A stretch of DNA of 7,106 nt from Sulfuricella sp. (GCA_030691435.1 JAUYEK010000309.1:1-7106); one strand, 5' to 3'; counted from the stretch's first letter, positions 1 to 6,321 are shown. The notes: generated by a model not told the origin, from the sequence alone. Translations and numbers: made by a program.

Positions 1-124
1 CCGGATTATCCATTGGAATGTTCGTGCCTGTAGGAGCGCCGCCCCCGGCGCGAATGCGGTCGCAAATCGCGGCGAGGGCGCCGCTCCCTCAGCGTTGTTT
101 TGGCTCTATTTGATTATCTGGGCT
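1..124. repeat. REP-pair (BIME/MITE-like) element, left copy, cut by window edge
   Basis: The core holds two inverted REP-like units. One starts at about 30 (GTAGGAGCG, then a GC-rich hairpin and CGCGAA). The other reads on the minus strand from about 90 (GGGAGCGGCGCC, then CGCCGCGATT). Imperfect terminal inverted repeats lie outside them: CCGGATTATCCATTGGA at the left edge, and at 105-124 the reverse complement of AGCCCAGATAATCAAATAGA. The element's first about 3 bases are probably outside the window, because the inverted copy at 945-1207 extends to AACCCGG. The GTAG head followed by a GC hairpin is the form known for REPs mobilised by RAYT (TnpA-REP) transposases; that class assignment is inferred from sequence shape alone. 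Confidence 0.8.
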
Positions 125-154
125 AAATTCAAGCGACACGATGGCGCTTCACAT

Positions 155-168
155 CCAGTAACGACTGG
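155..168. other. Small hairpin downstream of rluE
   Basis: CCAGT (155-159) pairs with ACTGG (164-168) across a 4-base loop, about 40 bases beyond the rluE stop codon. There is no T-run on either side, so it is not a convincing intrinsic terminator. Nothing else recognisable lies between the left repeat copy and the rluE stop. Confidence 0.3.
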
Positions 169-210
169 TTTGTGGTGTGGTTGACAGCCGGATACAAGTT
201 ATTCGTTTGT

Positions 211-756
211 TCAGGCGAGCGTTATTTCACGCCATTCGCCCTGCGCCAGGCCGGTGAGGGTCCAGTCGCCGATGCGGTGCCGTATCAGGCGCAGGGTGGG
301 GAATCCAACTTTCGCCGTCATGCGGCGTACCTGCCGGTTCTTGCCTTCCCGGATGACGAGTTCGATCCAGCTGGTGGGAATTTGCTTGCGGAAGCGGACT
401 GGCGGCGTGCGTGGCCATAAGCCCGTGGGCTCTTCAATGAGGCGCGCTTCGGCTGGCAGGGTGACGAAGTCGCCCAGATCCACCCCCCGGCGCAGACTTT
501 CCAGCGCGGCTTCGTCAGGGATGCCTTCCACCTGGGCCCAATAGGTTTTAGGCAATTTATGGCGGGGGTCGCTAATGCGGTGTTGCAAAGGCCCGTCATC
601 GGTTAAAATGAGCAGCCCTTCGCTGTCGGTGTCCAGGCGCCCCGCCGGGTAAACGCCGGGCAGGGGAATGAATTCTTTCAGCGTGGCATGCTTGCCGTCG
701 CTGCTGAATTGGGTAATGACGCCGTAGGGCTTGTTGAACAGGATAAGTCGGCTCAT
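211..756 (-). CDS. rluE: 23S rRNA pseudouridine synthase, RluE type
   Basis: Converts one uridine of 23S rRNA to pseudouridine; E. coli RluE acts on U2457 in the peptidyl-transferase region. From the ATG at 756 the product has 181 residues. It opens directly with the catalytic-domain strand ([11 protein letters not shown]) and has no N-terminal S4 domain, which separates RluE from RsuA, RluB and RluF. The catalytic Asp is in [11 protein letters not shown] (about residue 42). The family motif [10 protein letters not shown] is near 138-147, followed by [11 protein letters not shown]. Starts at 765 and 792 are also in frame, but they add residues ([12 protein letters not shown]) not expected of the family. 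No Shine-Dalgarno is visible before any of the three, and a TATAAT just before 756 suggests a leaderless transcript. The gene is a single unit between inverted copies of one repeat. Family assignment is strong; RluE rather than another RsuA-family member is very likely. Confidence 0.93.
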   Translation of the reverse strand: MSRLILFNKPYGVITQFSSDGKHATLKEFIPLPGVYPAGRLDTDSEGLLILTDDGPLQHRISDPRHKLPKTYWAQVEGIPDEAALESLRRGVDLGDFVTLPAEARLIEEPTGLWPRTPPVRFRKQIPTSWIELVIREGKNRQVRRMTAKVGFPTLRLIRHRIGDWTLTGLAQGEWREITLA

Positions 757-763
757 GGAAAAC

Positions 764-769
764 ATTATA
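764..769 (-). promoter_or_regulatory. Probable -10 box of rluE promoter
   Basis: The minus strand reads TATAAT at 769-764, a perfect sigma-70 -10 box, seven bases before the ATG at 756. Transcription would then begin at or next to the start codon. No good -35 box lies at 16-18 bases; TTGCTC (788-783) is only 13 bases away. The call rests on the -10 match and on the absence of a Shine-Dalgarno. Confidence 0.4.
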
Positions 770-812
770 TAGGACCAGCCTGGAGCAAACATGATGCAAA
801 AATTTCAGGCTG

Positions 813-944
813 TTAGCCGTCTCCGGCTTTTTTTCGGTAGACCGAGTCGGGTTCGGCGGGCGGGGCTGCACCTGCACTTCGCAGCAAATTGATTAGATCT
901 TCGCCCACCATACCCAATTCGCTACGCAAGGTTTCCAGTCGTTC
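813..944 (-). pseudogene. Possible 3' remnant of an unidentified gene, cut at repeat element
   Basis: On the minus strand 944-816 is open for 43 codons and ends in TAA (815-813). The reading starts ERLETLRSELGMVGEDL and ends SVYRKKAGDG. It has a heptad-like, probably helical first half, then a proline/alanine-rich stretch and a basic tail, as at the C-terminus of a soluble bacterial protein. There is no plausible start with a ribosome-binding site, and the frame meets a stop (962-960) just inside the repeat element starting at 945. The likely reading is a gene whose 5' part was lost or displaced when the element arrived. The helical tail recalls proteins such as YceH (DUF480), but this is a guess. 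An open frame this short in GC-rich DNA can also arise by chance. Confidence 0.35.
815..834 (+). terminator. Weak intrinsic terminator-like hairpin
   Basis: On the plus strand AGCCG (815-819) pairs with CGGCT (824-828) across the loop TCTC, and six more T follow. The stem is only 5 bp and no plus-strand gene lies to its left, so it may be incidental to the end of the minus-strand fragment that overlaps it. Confidence 0.25.
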
Positions 945-1207
945 AACCCAGATAATCCATTAGAGCCAAAACACCGCTGTAGGAGCGGCGCCAACCCTCT
1001 CTCCAACTCTCCCCCAAAGGGGGAGAGGGCGATCGTCCTTCCCCTTCACCCGCAAGGAGTGTCCCCGCCAGGTTCCCGCCGCTTCGCGGCGACCATGGCG
1101 AGACAAGGGGAAGGATGGGGATGGGAGTTGGCCGCGATTTGCGGCCGCATTCGCGCCGGGGGCGGCGCTCCTAACAGGCACGAACATTCCAATGGATAAT
1201 CCGGGTT
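945..1207. repeat. REP-pair (BIME/MITE-like) element, right copy, inverted and interrupted
   Basis: This is the reverse complement of the element at 1-124 with one extra block inside. Terminal inverted repeats are AACCCAGATAATCCATTAGA (945-964) and the reverse complement of AACCCGGATTATCCATTGGA (1188-1207), matching at 17 of 20 positions. The first REP-like unit starts TGTAGGAGCGGCGCC (978-992). The second, read from the other end, is CTCCTA... at 1169-1174 with its hairpin arm towards 1131. Between 1131 and 1204 it matches the left copy with about one substitution and one inserted base. The halves 945-992 and 1131-1207 together equal the uninterrupted left copy. Confidence 0.82.
993..1130. 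mobile_element. Nested short repeat inserted in the right REP-pair element
   Basis: These about 138 bases replace the three bases CTC found at the same point in the left copy. The boundary is flanked by CCAAC at the left (991-995) and GTTGG at the right (1127-1131), giving short inverted ends. Inside are a perfect 9-bp hairpin CTCTCCCCC/GGGGGAGAG (1007-1015 and 1019-1027), a pair of TCCTTCCCCTT inverted arms (1036-1046 and the complement near 1105-1115), and a hairpin CGCCGC-TTC-GCGGCG (1077-1091). CCCTCTC...GGGGGAGAGGG intergenic repeats are widespread in Proteobacteria. No coding sequence is evident. Confidence 0.6.
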
Positions 1208-1313
1208 TAAAATGCCGGAAAAATATCGCCGGATAAGCGGAAAATTGGCCGCGCTCTGATTATTATTTATTTAGATAAATTATGGGGATGAGCTAATATG
1301 TGTAGAAATTGGT

Positions 1314-1343
1314 TTTACATTTTTTGCCGAATTGGTTTACACT
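1314..1343 (+). promoter_or_regulatory. Candidate pbpG promoter with overlapping direct repeat
   Basis: TTTACA (1314-1319, five of six to the -35 consensus) and TACACT (1338-1343, four of six to -10) are 18 bases apart, about 40 bases before the pbpG start. The same segment carries a direct repeat, AATTGGTTTTACA at 1307 and AATTGGTTTACA at 1330, 23 bases apart. This could be an operator, or a small duplication that created the promoter match. The rest of 1208-1306 is AT-rich, with a palindrome ATTTAT-TTAG-ATAAAT at 1265-1280. Confidence 0.35.
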
Positions 1344-1371
1344 TTGAAGCAAGTTCTTAGGTTCTGGTTCC

Positions 1372-1378
1372 AAGGAGG
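1372..1378 (+). promoter_or_regulatory. Ribosome binding site fixing the pbpG start
   Basis: AAGGAGG lies four bases before the ATG at 1383. It settles that start over the in-frame TTG at 1332, which would add 17 residues ahead of an otherwise normal signal peptide. Confidence 0.8.
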
Positions 1379-1382
1379 AAGC

Positions 1383-2312
1383 ATGCGGTTAAACTGGGTG
1401 GTGGGATGCGCGTGGTTCATTGCGTCCGCAACAATAGCTGGAGAGATCGGTCAGGCGCAGAGCCAGACGGATCAGGCTGGGGGCATTGCGCTCCAGGCCG
1501 AGATCCGGCTCGCGAACGAAGAAGCGTCGATCGCCTTGCGCAATTCCGGTCTCAACCTGCATTCGTCGTCGGCGATGGTTGTGGACCAGAATACCGGCCG
1601 CACGCTGTTCGGCAAGAATACCGATGCGCGCATGCCGATTGCCTCCATCACCAAGTTGATGACGGCGATGGTGGTACTGGACGCGCAACTGCCTCTCGAT
1701 GAAAAAATTGCCATCAGCAGCGAAGACAGGGACTCGTTGAAGGGTACGCACTCCCGGCTCAAGGTCGGTACGACGCTGAGCCGCCAACTGGCCCTGCAAC
1801 TGGCATTGATGTCCTCCGAGAACCGTGCGGCGGCGGCTTTGGCTCGTGCTTATCCCGGTGGTTTTCCGGCCTTTGTCGCCGCGATGAACCGCAAGGCGGA
1901 AAGTCTTGGCATGTCGCATACCCGGTTTGTCGATTCTACCGGCCTCAATAGCAATAACATTTCGACCGCGCAGGATCTGGTTACGATGGTCAACGCGGCC
2001 TACCGCTATCCCCTGATCCGCGACATGACGACCACGGGCTTCTATGACGTGGCGATGCGAGGCGGGCCGCGCCGCGTTCAGTTCAAGAACACCAACACGC
2101 TGGTGCGAAACAAGACCTGGGAGATCGGGCTTTCCAAAACCGGCTTTATTAGCGAGGCCGGCCATTGTCTGGTGATGCAGGCGAATATCGCCAATAAGCC
2201 GATGGTGATCGTGCTGCTCGATTCTTGGGGCAAACTGTCGCGTATCGGTGATGCCCAGCGTATCAAGAAATGGATGGAAAGCAGCAAGGGTTCAAAGCGC
2301 CGCTTCAGCTAA
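1383..2312 (+). CDS. pbpG: D-alanyl-D-alanine endopeptidase (PBP7-type)
   Basis: Periplasmic serine peptidase of the S11 (low-molecular-mass PBP) family. In E. coli, PBP7 cuts D-Ala-meso-DAP cross-links in peptidoglycan. The product has 309 residues, close to the 310 of E. coli PBP7. An N-terminal signal sequence (MRLNWVVGCAWFIASATIAG) precedes a low-complexity linker. All three penicillin-binding motifs are present in order: SITK (residues 88-91, nucleophile Ser88), SEN (145-147) and KTG (252-254). There is no C-terminal amphipathic anchor like that of DacA or DacC carboxypeptidases, and the chain ends in a basic tail (KGSKRRFS), which favours endopeptidase over carboxypeptidase. It has its own ribosome binding site and terminator and is monocistronic. 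Its substrate type is inferred from family and length. Confidence 0.92.
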   Translation: MRLNWVVGCAWFIASATIAGEIGQAQSQTDQAGGIALQAEIRLANEEASIALRNSGLNLHSSSAMVVDQNTGRTLFGKNTDARMPIASITKLMTAMVVLDAQLPLDEKIAISSEDRDSLKGTHSRLKVGTTLSRQLALQLALMSSENRAAAALARAYPGGFPAFVAAMNRKAESLGMSHTRFVDSTGLNSNNISTAQDLVTMVNAAYRYPLIRDMTTTGFYDVAMRGGPRRVQFKNTNTLVRNKTWEIGLSKTGFISEAGHCLVMQANIANKPMVIVLLDSWGKLSRIGDAQRIKKWMESSKGSKRRFS

Positions 2313-2328
2313 CAGAACTTTTCAATAC

Positions 2329-2361
2329 AAGGCCCGGCAGGAATTCTGCCGGGCCTTTTTT
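2329..2361 (+). terminator. Intrinsic terminator of pbpG
   Basis: GGCCCGGCAG (2331-2340) pairs perfectly with CTGCCGGGCC (2346-2355) across GAATT, and six T follow. The AA before the stem also pairs with the first two T. It lies 17 bases after the pbpG stop. The convergent mobA ends at 2395, so the hairpin may also serve that transcript, but on the minus strand it is followed only by TTGTATT, a poor T-tract. Confidence 0.9.
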
Positions 2362-2394
2362 ATTCCTCAGCCCTATGGCGACTGGCTGCGCGCT

Positions 2395-2988
2395 CTAACG
2401 GCTTTCGAGCAGTTCTCCGCCGGCAGCCAGTTCTTCCGCGGTGTTGAGGTTGAGAAAACTCCGTTCATCGTCGAACGGCACTTCGACGCGCCTGAGCATG
2501 GATTGCCATTCCCCGACCCGCCGACCACCCTGAACGAGAAAATCTGCCAGGCCGGGCAGCAGGCTGCGCCGGCACAGGCAAACTGCGCGGTGAACCTGCC
2601 CGCCGCAAACCGGGACGGCAAGGTCTGCTCCGCTTTCCTCGATCGCGTCAGTCAATCGCCCAACCAGATCGTCAGGCAGAAAAGGGGTATCGCACGGCAC
2701 GCTTAGAATCAGCGGGTGGGCGGCTTCGGTCATGGCGCGGAGCAGCCCGGCGAGCGGCCCCTGAAAGTCGGGGGATGCATCAGGCAGCACCGGGTGACCG
2801 AAGAGGCGGTATTGGTCGAGGTTGCGGTTGGCGCTGACGAACAGCTCGTCGACCTGTGGCGCAATGCGTTCCAGTACCCAGGCGATCAGGGGGCGACCGT
2901 TCAGGAGCGCCAGCCCCTTGTCGGTGCCGCCCATGCGCCGACCCCGGCCTCCGGCCAGAATGACGGCGCTAATTTTTTCTGGATTCAT
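2395..2988 (-). CDS. mobA: Molybdenum cofactor guanylyltransferase MobA
   Basis: Cytoplasmic nucleotidyltransferase that joins GMP from GTP to Mo-molybdopterin, giving the bis-MGD cofactor used by DMSO-reductase-family enzymes such as nitrate reductases and formate dehydrogenases. The product has 197 residues (E. coli 194). The GTP-binding signature LAGGRGRRMGGTDKG is at residues 11-25, DASPDFQGPLAG at about 70-81, VPCDTPF with the Mg-binding Asp at about 100, and the terminal FLNLNTAEEL at about 178-187. The ATG at 2988 overlaps the TGA of the upstream glycosyltransferase gene (ATGA), so translation is probably coupled; no strong Shine-Dalgarno is visible. An in-frame ATG at 3069 would add 27 residues before the first strand and is rejected. 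No other molybdenum-cofactor gene or molybdoenzyme is in the window. Confidence 0.95.
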   Translation of the reverse strand: MNPEKISAVILAGGRGRRMGGTDKGLALLNGRPLIAWVLERIAPQVDELFVSANRNLDQYRLFGHPVLPDASPDFQGPLAGLLRAMTEAAHPLILSVPCDTPFLPDDLVGRLTDAIEESGADLAVPVCGGQVHRAVCLCRRSLLPGLADFLVQGGRRVGEWQSMLRRVEVPFDDERSFLNLNTAEELAAGGELLESR

Positions 2989-4646
2989 TTCGGGTTGGAA
3001 TTGTGCTGGAACAGCCAATAGCGCTCCAATTTGTCTCCGGGCCGGTTGCCTTCCCAGATTTTGTTCCATTCCGGGCCGGGAGGCGCATCCGGGTTCCTGG
3101 CGAAGCCCTGCACCAGCAGCAGATCACACGCTATCCCCTGGTGAGTTTCCGTGCGTCGGGTCAGGATGCCGGCGTAGTATTCCAGCAGGGCGCGCTGCGG
3201 CTCGCCCAGTTTGTTGCTGGAAATGCAGGCGTGGCGAGCGGGCAAGGCTTGCTGCAGGGAGGCGATCATGGAACGGTAGCTCTTGCCGGCATCGAGCCAG
3301 GGCAGCCACAGTGTCATCATGATCACCCATACCAGCGTGATGCCGGTGGCCGAGTTGAGCACGGCACGCGGATTGCGGGGCAGGGATCTTGCCCAGAAAA
3401 TGATGACCAGCCAGGCAAGGGTGGCCAATAGCGCAATGGCAAAGTGCAGCGGTTCGAACATCGGGGTGTAGCCCGGTTGCAATCTTAGTAAGTGCTCTGC
3501 CCGGGCGGCAGGATGGCCGGAGATCATGGCGAACCAGAAGAACCAGAACACGCCGGCGATAAAGCCGAAGGTCATGATGCTGAACCAGTTCAGCGCGCTG
3601 GCCGCGCCGCGGCGTAGGGTGTTGATGCCGGGAGCGGCCAGCAGCGAGAGCGGCAGCAGCATCGGCAGGGCATACAGTTCGCGCGCGTCGGAAGCCAGGC
3701 TGAATACCCCCAGCATCACCAGGAAGGTGGTGAGTGCAAGCTGAACCCCAGCTTGCCTGAAGACAGTGCGCCGTCCCTGCCACAGCGTCCACAGCGCAAT
3801 CGGCAGGGCTGGCCAGGCGAACCAGGGCAGGATCTTGAAGTAATGCAAGTGATCGCTGCCTGGGCCGAGTTTGGCAAATCCCAGGAATCGCCCCAGGTTG
3901 TTGATCCAGAACCATTCCCTGAACAGTTCCGGCGAGCGCAGATACAGCAGGGTCGGCCAAACGGTCAGCCACGGCACAGCCGCGAGGAAGGCGATTGCAA
4001 GGCACAGCGCGTAATCCCGGCTGCGCCAGTGGCGGAACACGAGCGGCAACAGCAGGGCCGTCAGCCCAATGATCCCGGGTGCGATCAGCCCCTTGGCCAT
4101 GAAGCCGATACCGGTTCCCGTGCCGATCCAGAAACCTGCCAGCGCGAATCTCCTGCGACTCAGCGCCAGACCATAGATGGCCATGGCGAAGCCGGCCAGC
4201 AAGGCGGTGTCGGTAATCATTTCATGGCCACGGATCAGCAGTCCCAGGCAGGCAATCAGGATCAGTACGGTGAGGCGGCCATGGCCCTTGCCCCACAGCT
4301 CCCTGCCGGCCAGTCCGGTGAGCAGCAGCGCGAGCGCCATGAAAAAGCCGGTAGTCAGGCGCGCTGCATCATGCAGAGGGAGCGCGAAGGAGAATATTTT
4401 CCCGAATAGCGCCGCAGTGATGTAATACAGCGGCGGCTTTTCCATGAAGGGCTCGCCACCCAGGGTCGGCACGATCCAGTCGCCGCTGTGGAGAATATGG
4501 TAGATCAGCCCGAAGCTGTAGGCTTCATCGGGTTTCCAGGGCTGATGGCCGATCAGGCCGGGCAGTATCCAGGCCAGGCAAAGCGCGGCAAGCAGGAAGA
4601 AGGTTGAACGTGCGCTGGAGTTGGTGAGGTTCGTGGGTGGGCTCAT
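2985..4646 (-). CDS. GT39/ArnT-like membrane glycosyltransferase
   Basis: Integral inner-membrane glycosyltransferase of the dolichyl-phosphate-mannose mannosyltransferase / ArnT superfamily (GT-C fold). These enzymes move a sugar from a polyprenyl-phosphate donor to a periplasmic acceptor such as lipid A or a protein. It has 553 residues, similar to ArnT. Residues 15-33 form the first membrane segment. The first periplasmic loop carries the acidic pair KPDEA (38-42), the expected catalytic/metal site, and EKPPLYYI (69-76) matches the ArnT-type EKPPL motif. About ten more hydrophobic segments follow to about residue 440, then a soluble, probably periplasmic tail of about 110 residues. It starts 23 bases after the M48 protease stop and overlaps mobA by 4 bp. 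Donor and acceptor cannot be named from sequence. The other arn genes are absent here, so a true ArnT role is not supported. Confidence 0.85.
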   Translation of the reverse strand: MSPPTNLTNSSARSTFFLLAALCLAWILPGLIGHQPWKPDEAYSFGLIYHILHSGDWIVPTLGGEPFMEKPPLYYITAALFGKIFSFALPLHDAARLTTGFFMALALLLTGLAGRELWGKGHGRLTVLILIACLGLLIRGHEMITDTALLAGFAMAIYGLALSRRRFALAGFWIGTGTGIGFMAKGLIAPGIIGLTALLLPLVFRHWRSRDYALCLAIAFLAAVPWLTVWPTLLYLRSPELFREWFWINNLGRFLGFAKLGPGSDHLHYFKILPWFAWPALPIALWTLWQGRRTVFRQAGVQLALTTFLVMLGVFSLASDARELYALPMLLPLSLLAAPGINTLRRGAASALNWFSIMTFGFIAGVFWFFWFAMISGHPAARAEHLLRLQPGYTPMFEPLHFAIALLATLAWLVIIFWARSLPRNPRAVLNSATGITLVWVIMMTLWLPWLDAGKSYRSMIASLQQALPARHACISSNKLGEPQRALLEYYAGILTRRTETHQGIACDLLLVQGFARNPDAPPGPEWNKIWEGNRPGDKLERYWLFQHNSNPK

Positions 4647-4669
4647 GGAATGTCAGATAATGTTGGCGG

Positions 4670-6124
4670 CTATTCAATCGTTTTAAGGTGCTGCCCTGCC
4701 TGCGGCTCGCCGCTGGGGTAGGCGTGATTCATCAGGCGCAGGTAGCCCTCGGCATTCTTGCCGAGGGGGGACAGGCGCGCCAGGTTGGCGAAGGTTTCCC
4801 CTTTTTTGGCGGTGCGGGTGCGTATGAGTGTGGGCTTCGCCAGTTTGCGCTCGGAATCCTGCAAGGCGTGGAAACTGTCGATCGCGGACGATATGGCTGT
4901 TCGGTGACGGTTATAGGCGGCCGGAGTTTTTGCGGTGGCGACCAGGATGAAGGCCTGATCCCGGAAAAAGATCGCGCCGACCTTGACCGGTTTGCCCTGG
5001 CGAACCCCGCTCATGATGGCGGCGGGCAGGCCGTTGATCGGGGTGGTCTCCAGCTCGTTGCCGGCATCCAGCCGGATACTGCGGCGCAGGAAGTCTGCCG
5101 GCGTGCCGCGTGCGGGGCCGGCCAGGTGCAATTCGATCTGCCCGTCGTTTTCCGGGCTGAGGGCGATAACTCTGTCGGGGCTGTTTTTGACTTTCCAGTT
5201 GGGCGGGAAATTCAGCCCGAATCCCAAGCCGTCATGCAGGAACCGGCTGTCGCGGATGATGCCCTGGCTGGGGCTGTCGCCGAAAACCAGTCCGTTGATC
5301 TGGGCCAGATAGGCGGCCTGGCGGCTGTCTGCCTTGGGCTGGGCCAGGCGGTCGGCCTCGCCGACCATTTCCTTGAACCGGGTGTCGTTGTCGGGGTGGG
5401 TGGCGAACAGGCCGTGGTAGCGCCTCGGCTCGCGGCCTTCCCCGCGCGCAATTTCGGCATCGAACAGTTCCTGGTCTTTCAGGACGCCGACCACCTTCAC
5501 CATCGCCTGCGGGTCGTACCCGGTGCGCGCCAGGTACTCCGCGCCGAGGCGGTCCGCTTCCAGTTCGTGGTCGCGCCCGTAACCTGAAAGCAATGCGTTG
5601 CCGAGCAGGTTGAGCAGATCCTGAGCGCCGCCGCGCAATTCCGGCACCAGGATGGAGCCCAGCGCCACGCCGATGCTGGCGGCCATCGAGGCGCTGTGCT
5701 GCTGCACGCTGTGGCGCGCGGTAACGTGGCCGATTTCATGTCCCAGCACGGCGGCGAGTTCGGCTTCGGAGTTAAGGTAAGCCATGATGCCGCGGGTGAT
5801 GTAGATATAGCCGCCGGGCAGGGCGAAGGCATTGATCTCCGGGCTGTCGACCACGGTGAAGTGGTATTCCAGGTTGCTGCGGTGGCTTTTCTGCGCGAGG
5901 CGCTGGCCAACATCGTTGACGTAGCGCTGCAGGGCGGGATTGTCGTAAACGCCGTATTCCTTGCGGACTTCCTCTGCACCCTTCTTGCCGGTGCGGACTT
6001 CCTCGCTTTCGGACATCATGACGAAATTCTGTCGGCCTGTAACCGGGTTGACGGCACAGTTGGCGAGCAGTCCCAGGCAGAGCAGACCGGCAAACAATCT
6101 GGAGGCGAACGTGAATCTCATCAC
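4670..6124 (-). CDS. M48-family metalloprotease, outer-membrane lipoprotein type
   Basis: Zinc peptidase exported to the periplasm as a lipoprotein. The signal sequence ends in the lipobox LLANC, with Cys23 as the acylation site; Ala-Val after the Cys, rather than Asp, favours sorting to the outer membrane. The catalytic HEIGH motif is at 129-133 and the third zinc ligand is probably Glu187 in HELEAD. The family's FATHPDNDTRF motif is at 240-250. Related E. coli proteins (LoiP, YcaL, BepA) act in outer-membrane protein quality control; that role is inferred here. Unlike BepA there is no obvious TPR tail. Residues about 300-420 form a separate domain, and about 434-484 (KKGETFANLARLSP...) resemble a LysM-like or SH3-like module. 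The start is GTG (6124) or the adjacent ATG (6121), preceded by AGGA at about 6131. First gene of the cluster leading to the glycosyltransferase and mobA. Confidence 0.9.
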   Translation of the reverse strand: MMRFTFASRLFAGLLCLGLLANCAVNPVTGRQNFVMMSESEEVRTGKKGAEEVRKEYGVYDNPALQRYVNDVGQRLAQKSHRSNLEYHFTVVDSPEINAFALPGGYIYITRGIMAYLNSEAELAAVLGHEIGHVTARHSVQQHSASMAASIGVALGSILVPELRGGAQDLLNLLGNALLSGYGRDHELEADRLGAEYLARTGYDPQAMVKVVGVLKDQELFDAEIARGEGREPRRYHGLFATHPDNDTRFKEMVGEADRLAQPKADSRQAAYLAQINGLVFGDSPSQGIIRDSRFLHDGLGFGLNFPPNWKVKNSPDRVIALSPENDGQIELHLAGPARGTPADFLRRSIRLDAGNELETTPINGLPAAIMSGVRQGKPVKVGAIFFRDQAFILVATAKTPAAYNRHRTAISSAIDSFHALQDSERKLAKPTLIRTRTAKKGETFANLARLSPLGKNAEGYLRLMNHAYPSGEPQAGQHLKTIE

Positions 6125-6148
6125 GGTTTATCCTGGGAAAAACAATTG

Positions 6149-6321
6149 GCCACAGAGGGCACAGAGAACACAGAGGTAAACAATGCGTTGATCACTTTTC
6201 CCAGCTCACCCACCAGGAGAGAAGTGCATCACGTTAAAACCCGTGCCATCTCTGTGACCTCTGTGTTCTCTGTGACCTCTGTGTTCTCTGTGTTCTCTGT
6301 GTTCTCTGTGTTCTCTGTGGC
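6149..6321. repeat. CACAGAG tandem/inverted repeat element
   Basis: The right part is seven complete 9-bp units TCTGTGNNC (6251-6313, NN being TT or AC) plus a partial TCTGTGG (6314-6320). The left part is three units on the opposite strand, CACAGAGNN (6151-6177). The outer arms 6149-6175 and 6295-6321 are reverse complements with two mismatches in 27 and close with GCCACAGAG/CTCTGTGGC. About 73 bp of unique sequence (6178-6250) lie between. This repeat type is dispersed in many proteobacterial genomes and often produces spurious peptides such as SVFSVFSVFSV. It fills most of the gap between rpmE and the M48 protease gene. Confidence 0.85.

Noticed and set aside
960..1187. Minus-strand 75-codon open frame within the right repeat copy
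   Set aside because: It is made entirely of repeat and hairpin sequence and has no ribosome binding site.
1..1207. Composite transposon carrying rluE
   Set aside because: No transposase or cargo gene is present and no target duplication can be seen because the left end is cut by the window; the inverted repeats alone do not establish it.
2248..2706. Plus-strand open frame after pbpG
   Set aside because: It runs through the pbpG terminator and is antisense to mobA, which has clear family motifs.
2989..3069. N-terminal extension of MobA to the ATG at 3069
   Set aside because: It would overlap the glycosyltransferase gene by 85 bp and precede the conserved first strand; the ATG at 2988 gives normal family length.
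3124..4005. Minus-strand open frame of 293 codons inside the glycosyltransferase region
   Set aside because: Shifted-frame shadow of the glycosyltransferase gene; composition rich in Ala, Arg, His and Pro with no domain.
3753..4409. Plus-strand open frame of 218 codons
   Set aside because: Antisense shadow of a membrane protein gene; the product is rich in Gln, Pro and Glu, as expected from complementing hydrophobic codons.
4688..5587. Plus-strand open frame of 299 codons
   Set aside because: Antisense to the M48 protease, whose lipobox and HEIGH motif establish the real frame.
6251..6320. CRISPR-like array
   Set aside because: Units of 9 bp are directly abutting with no spacers; this is a tandem microsatellite-like repeat.
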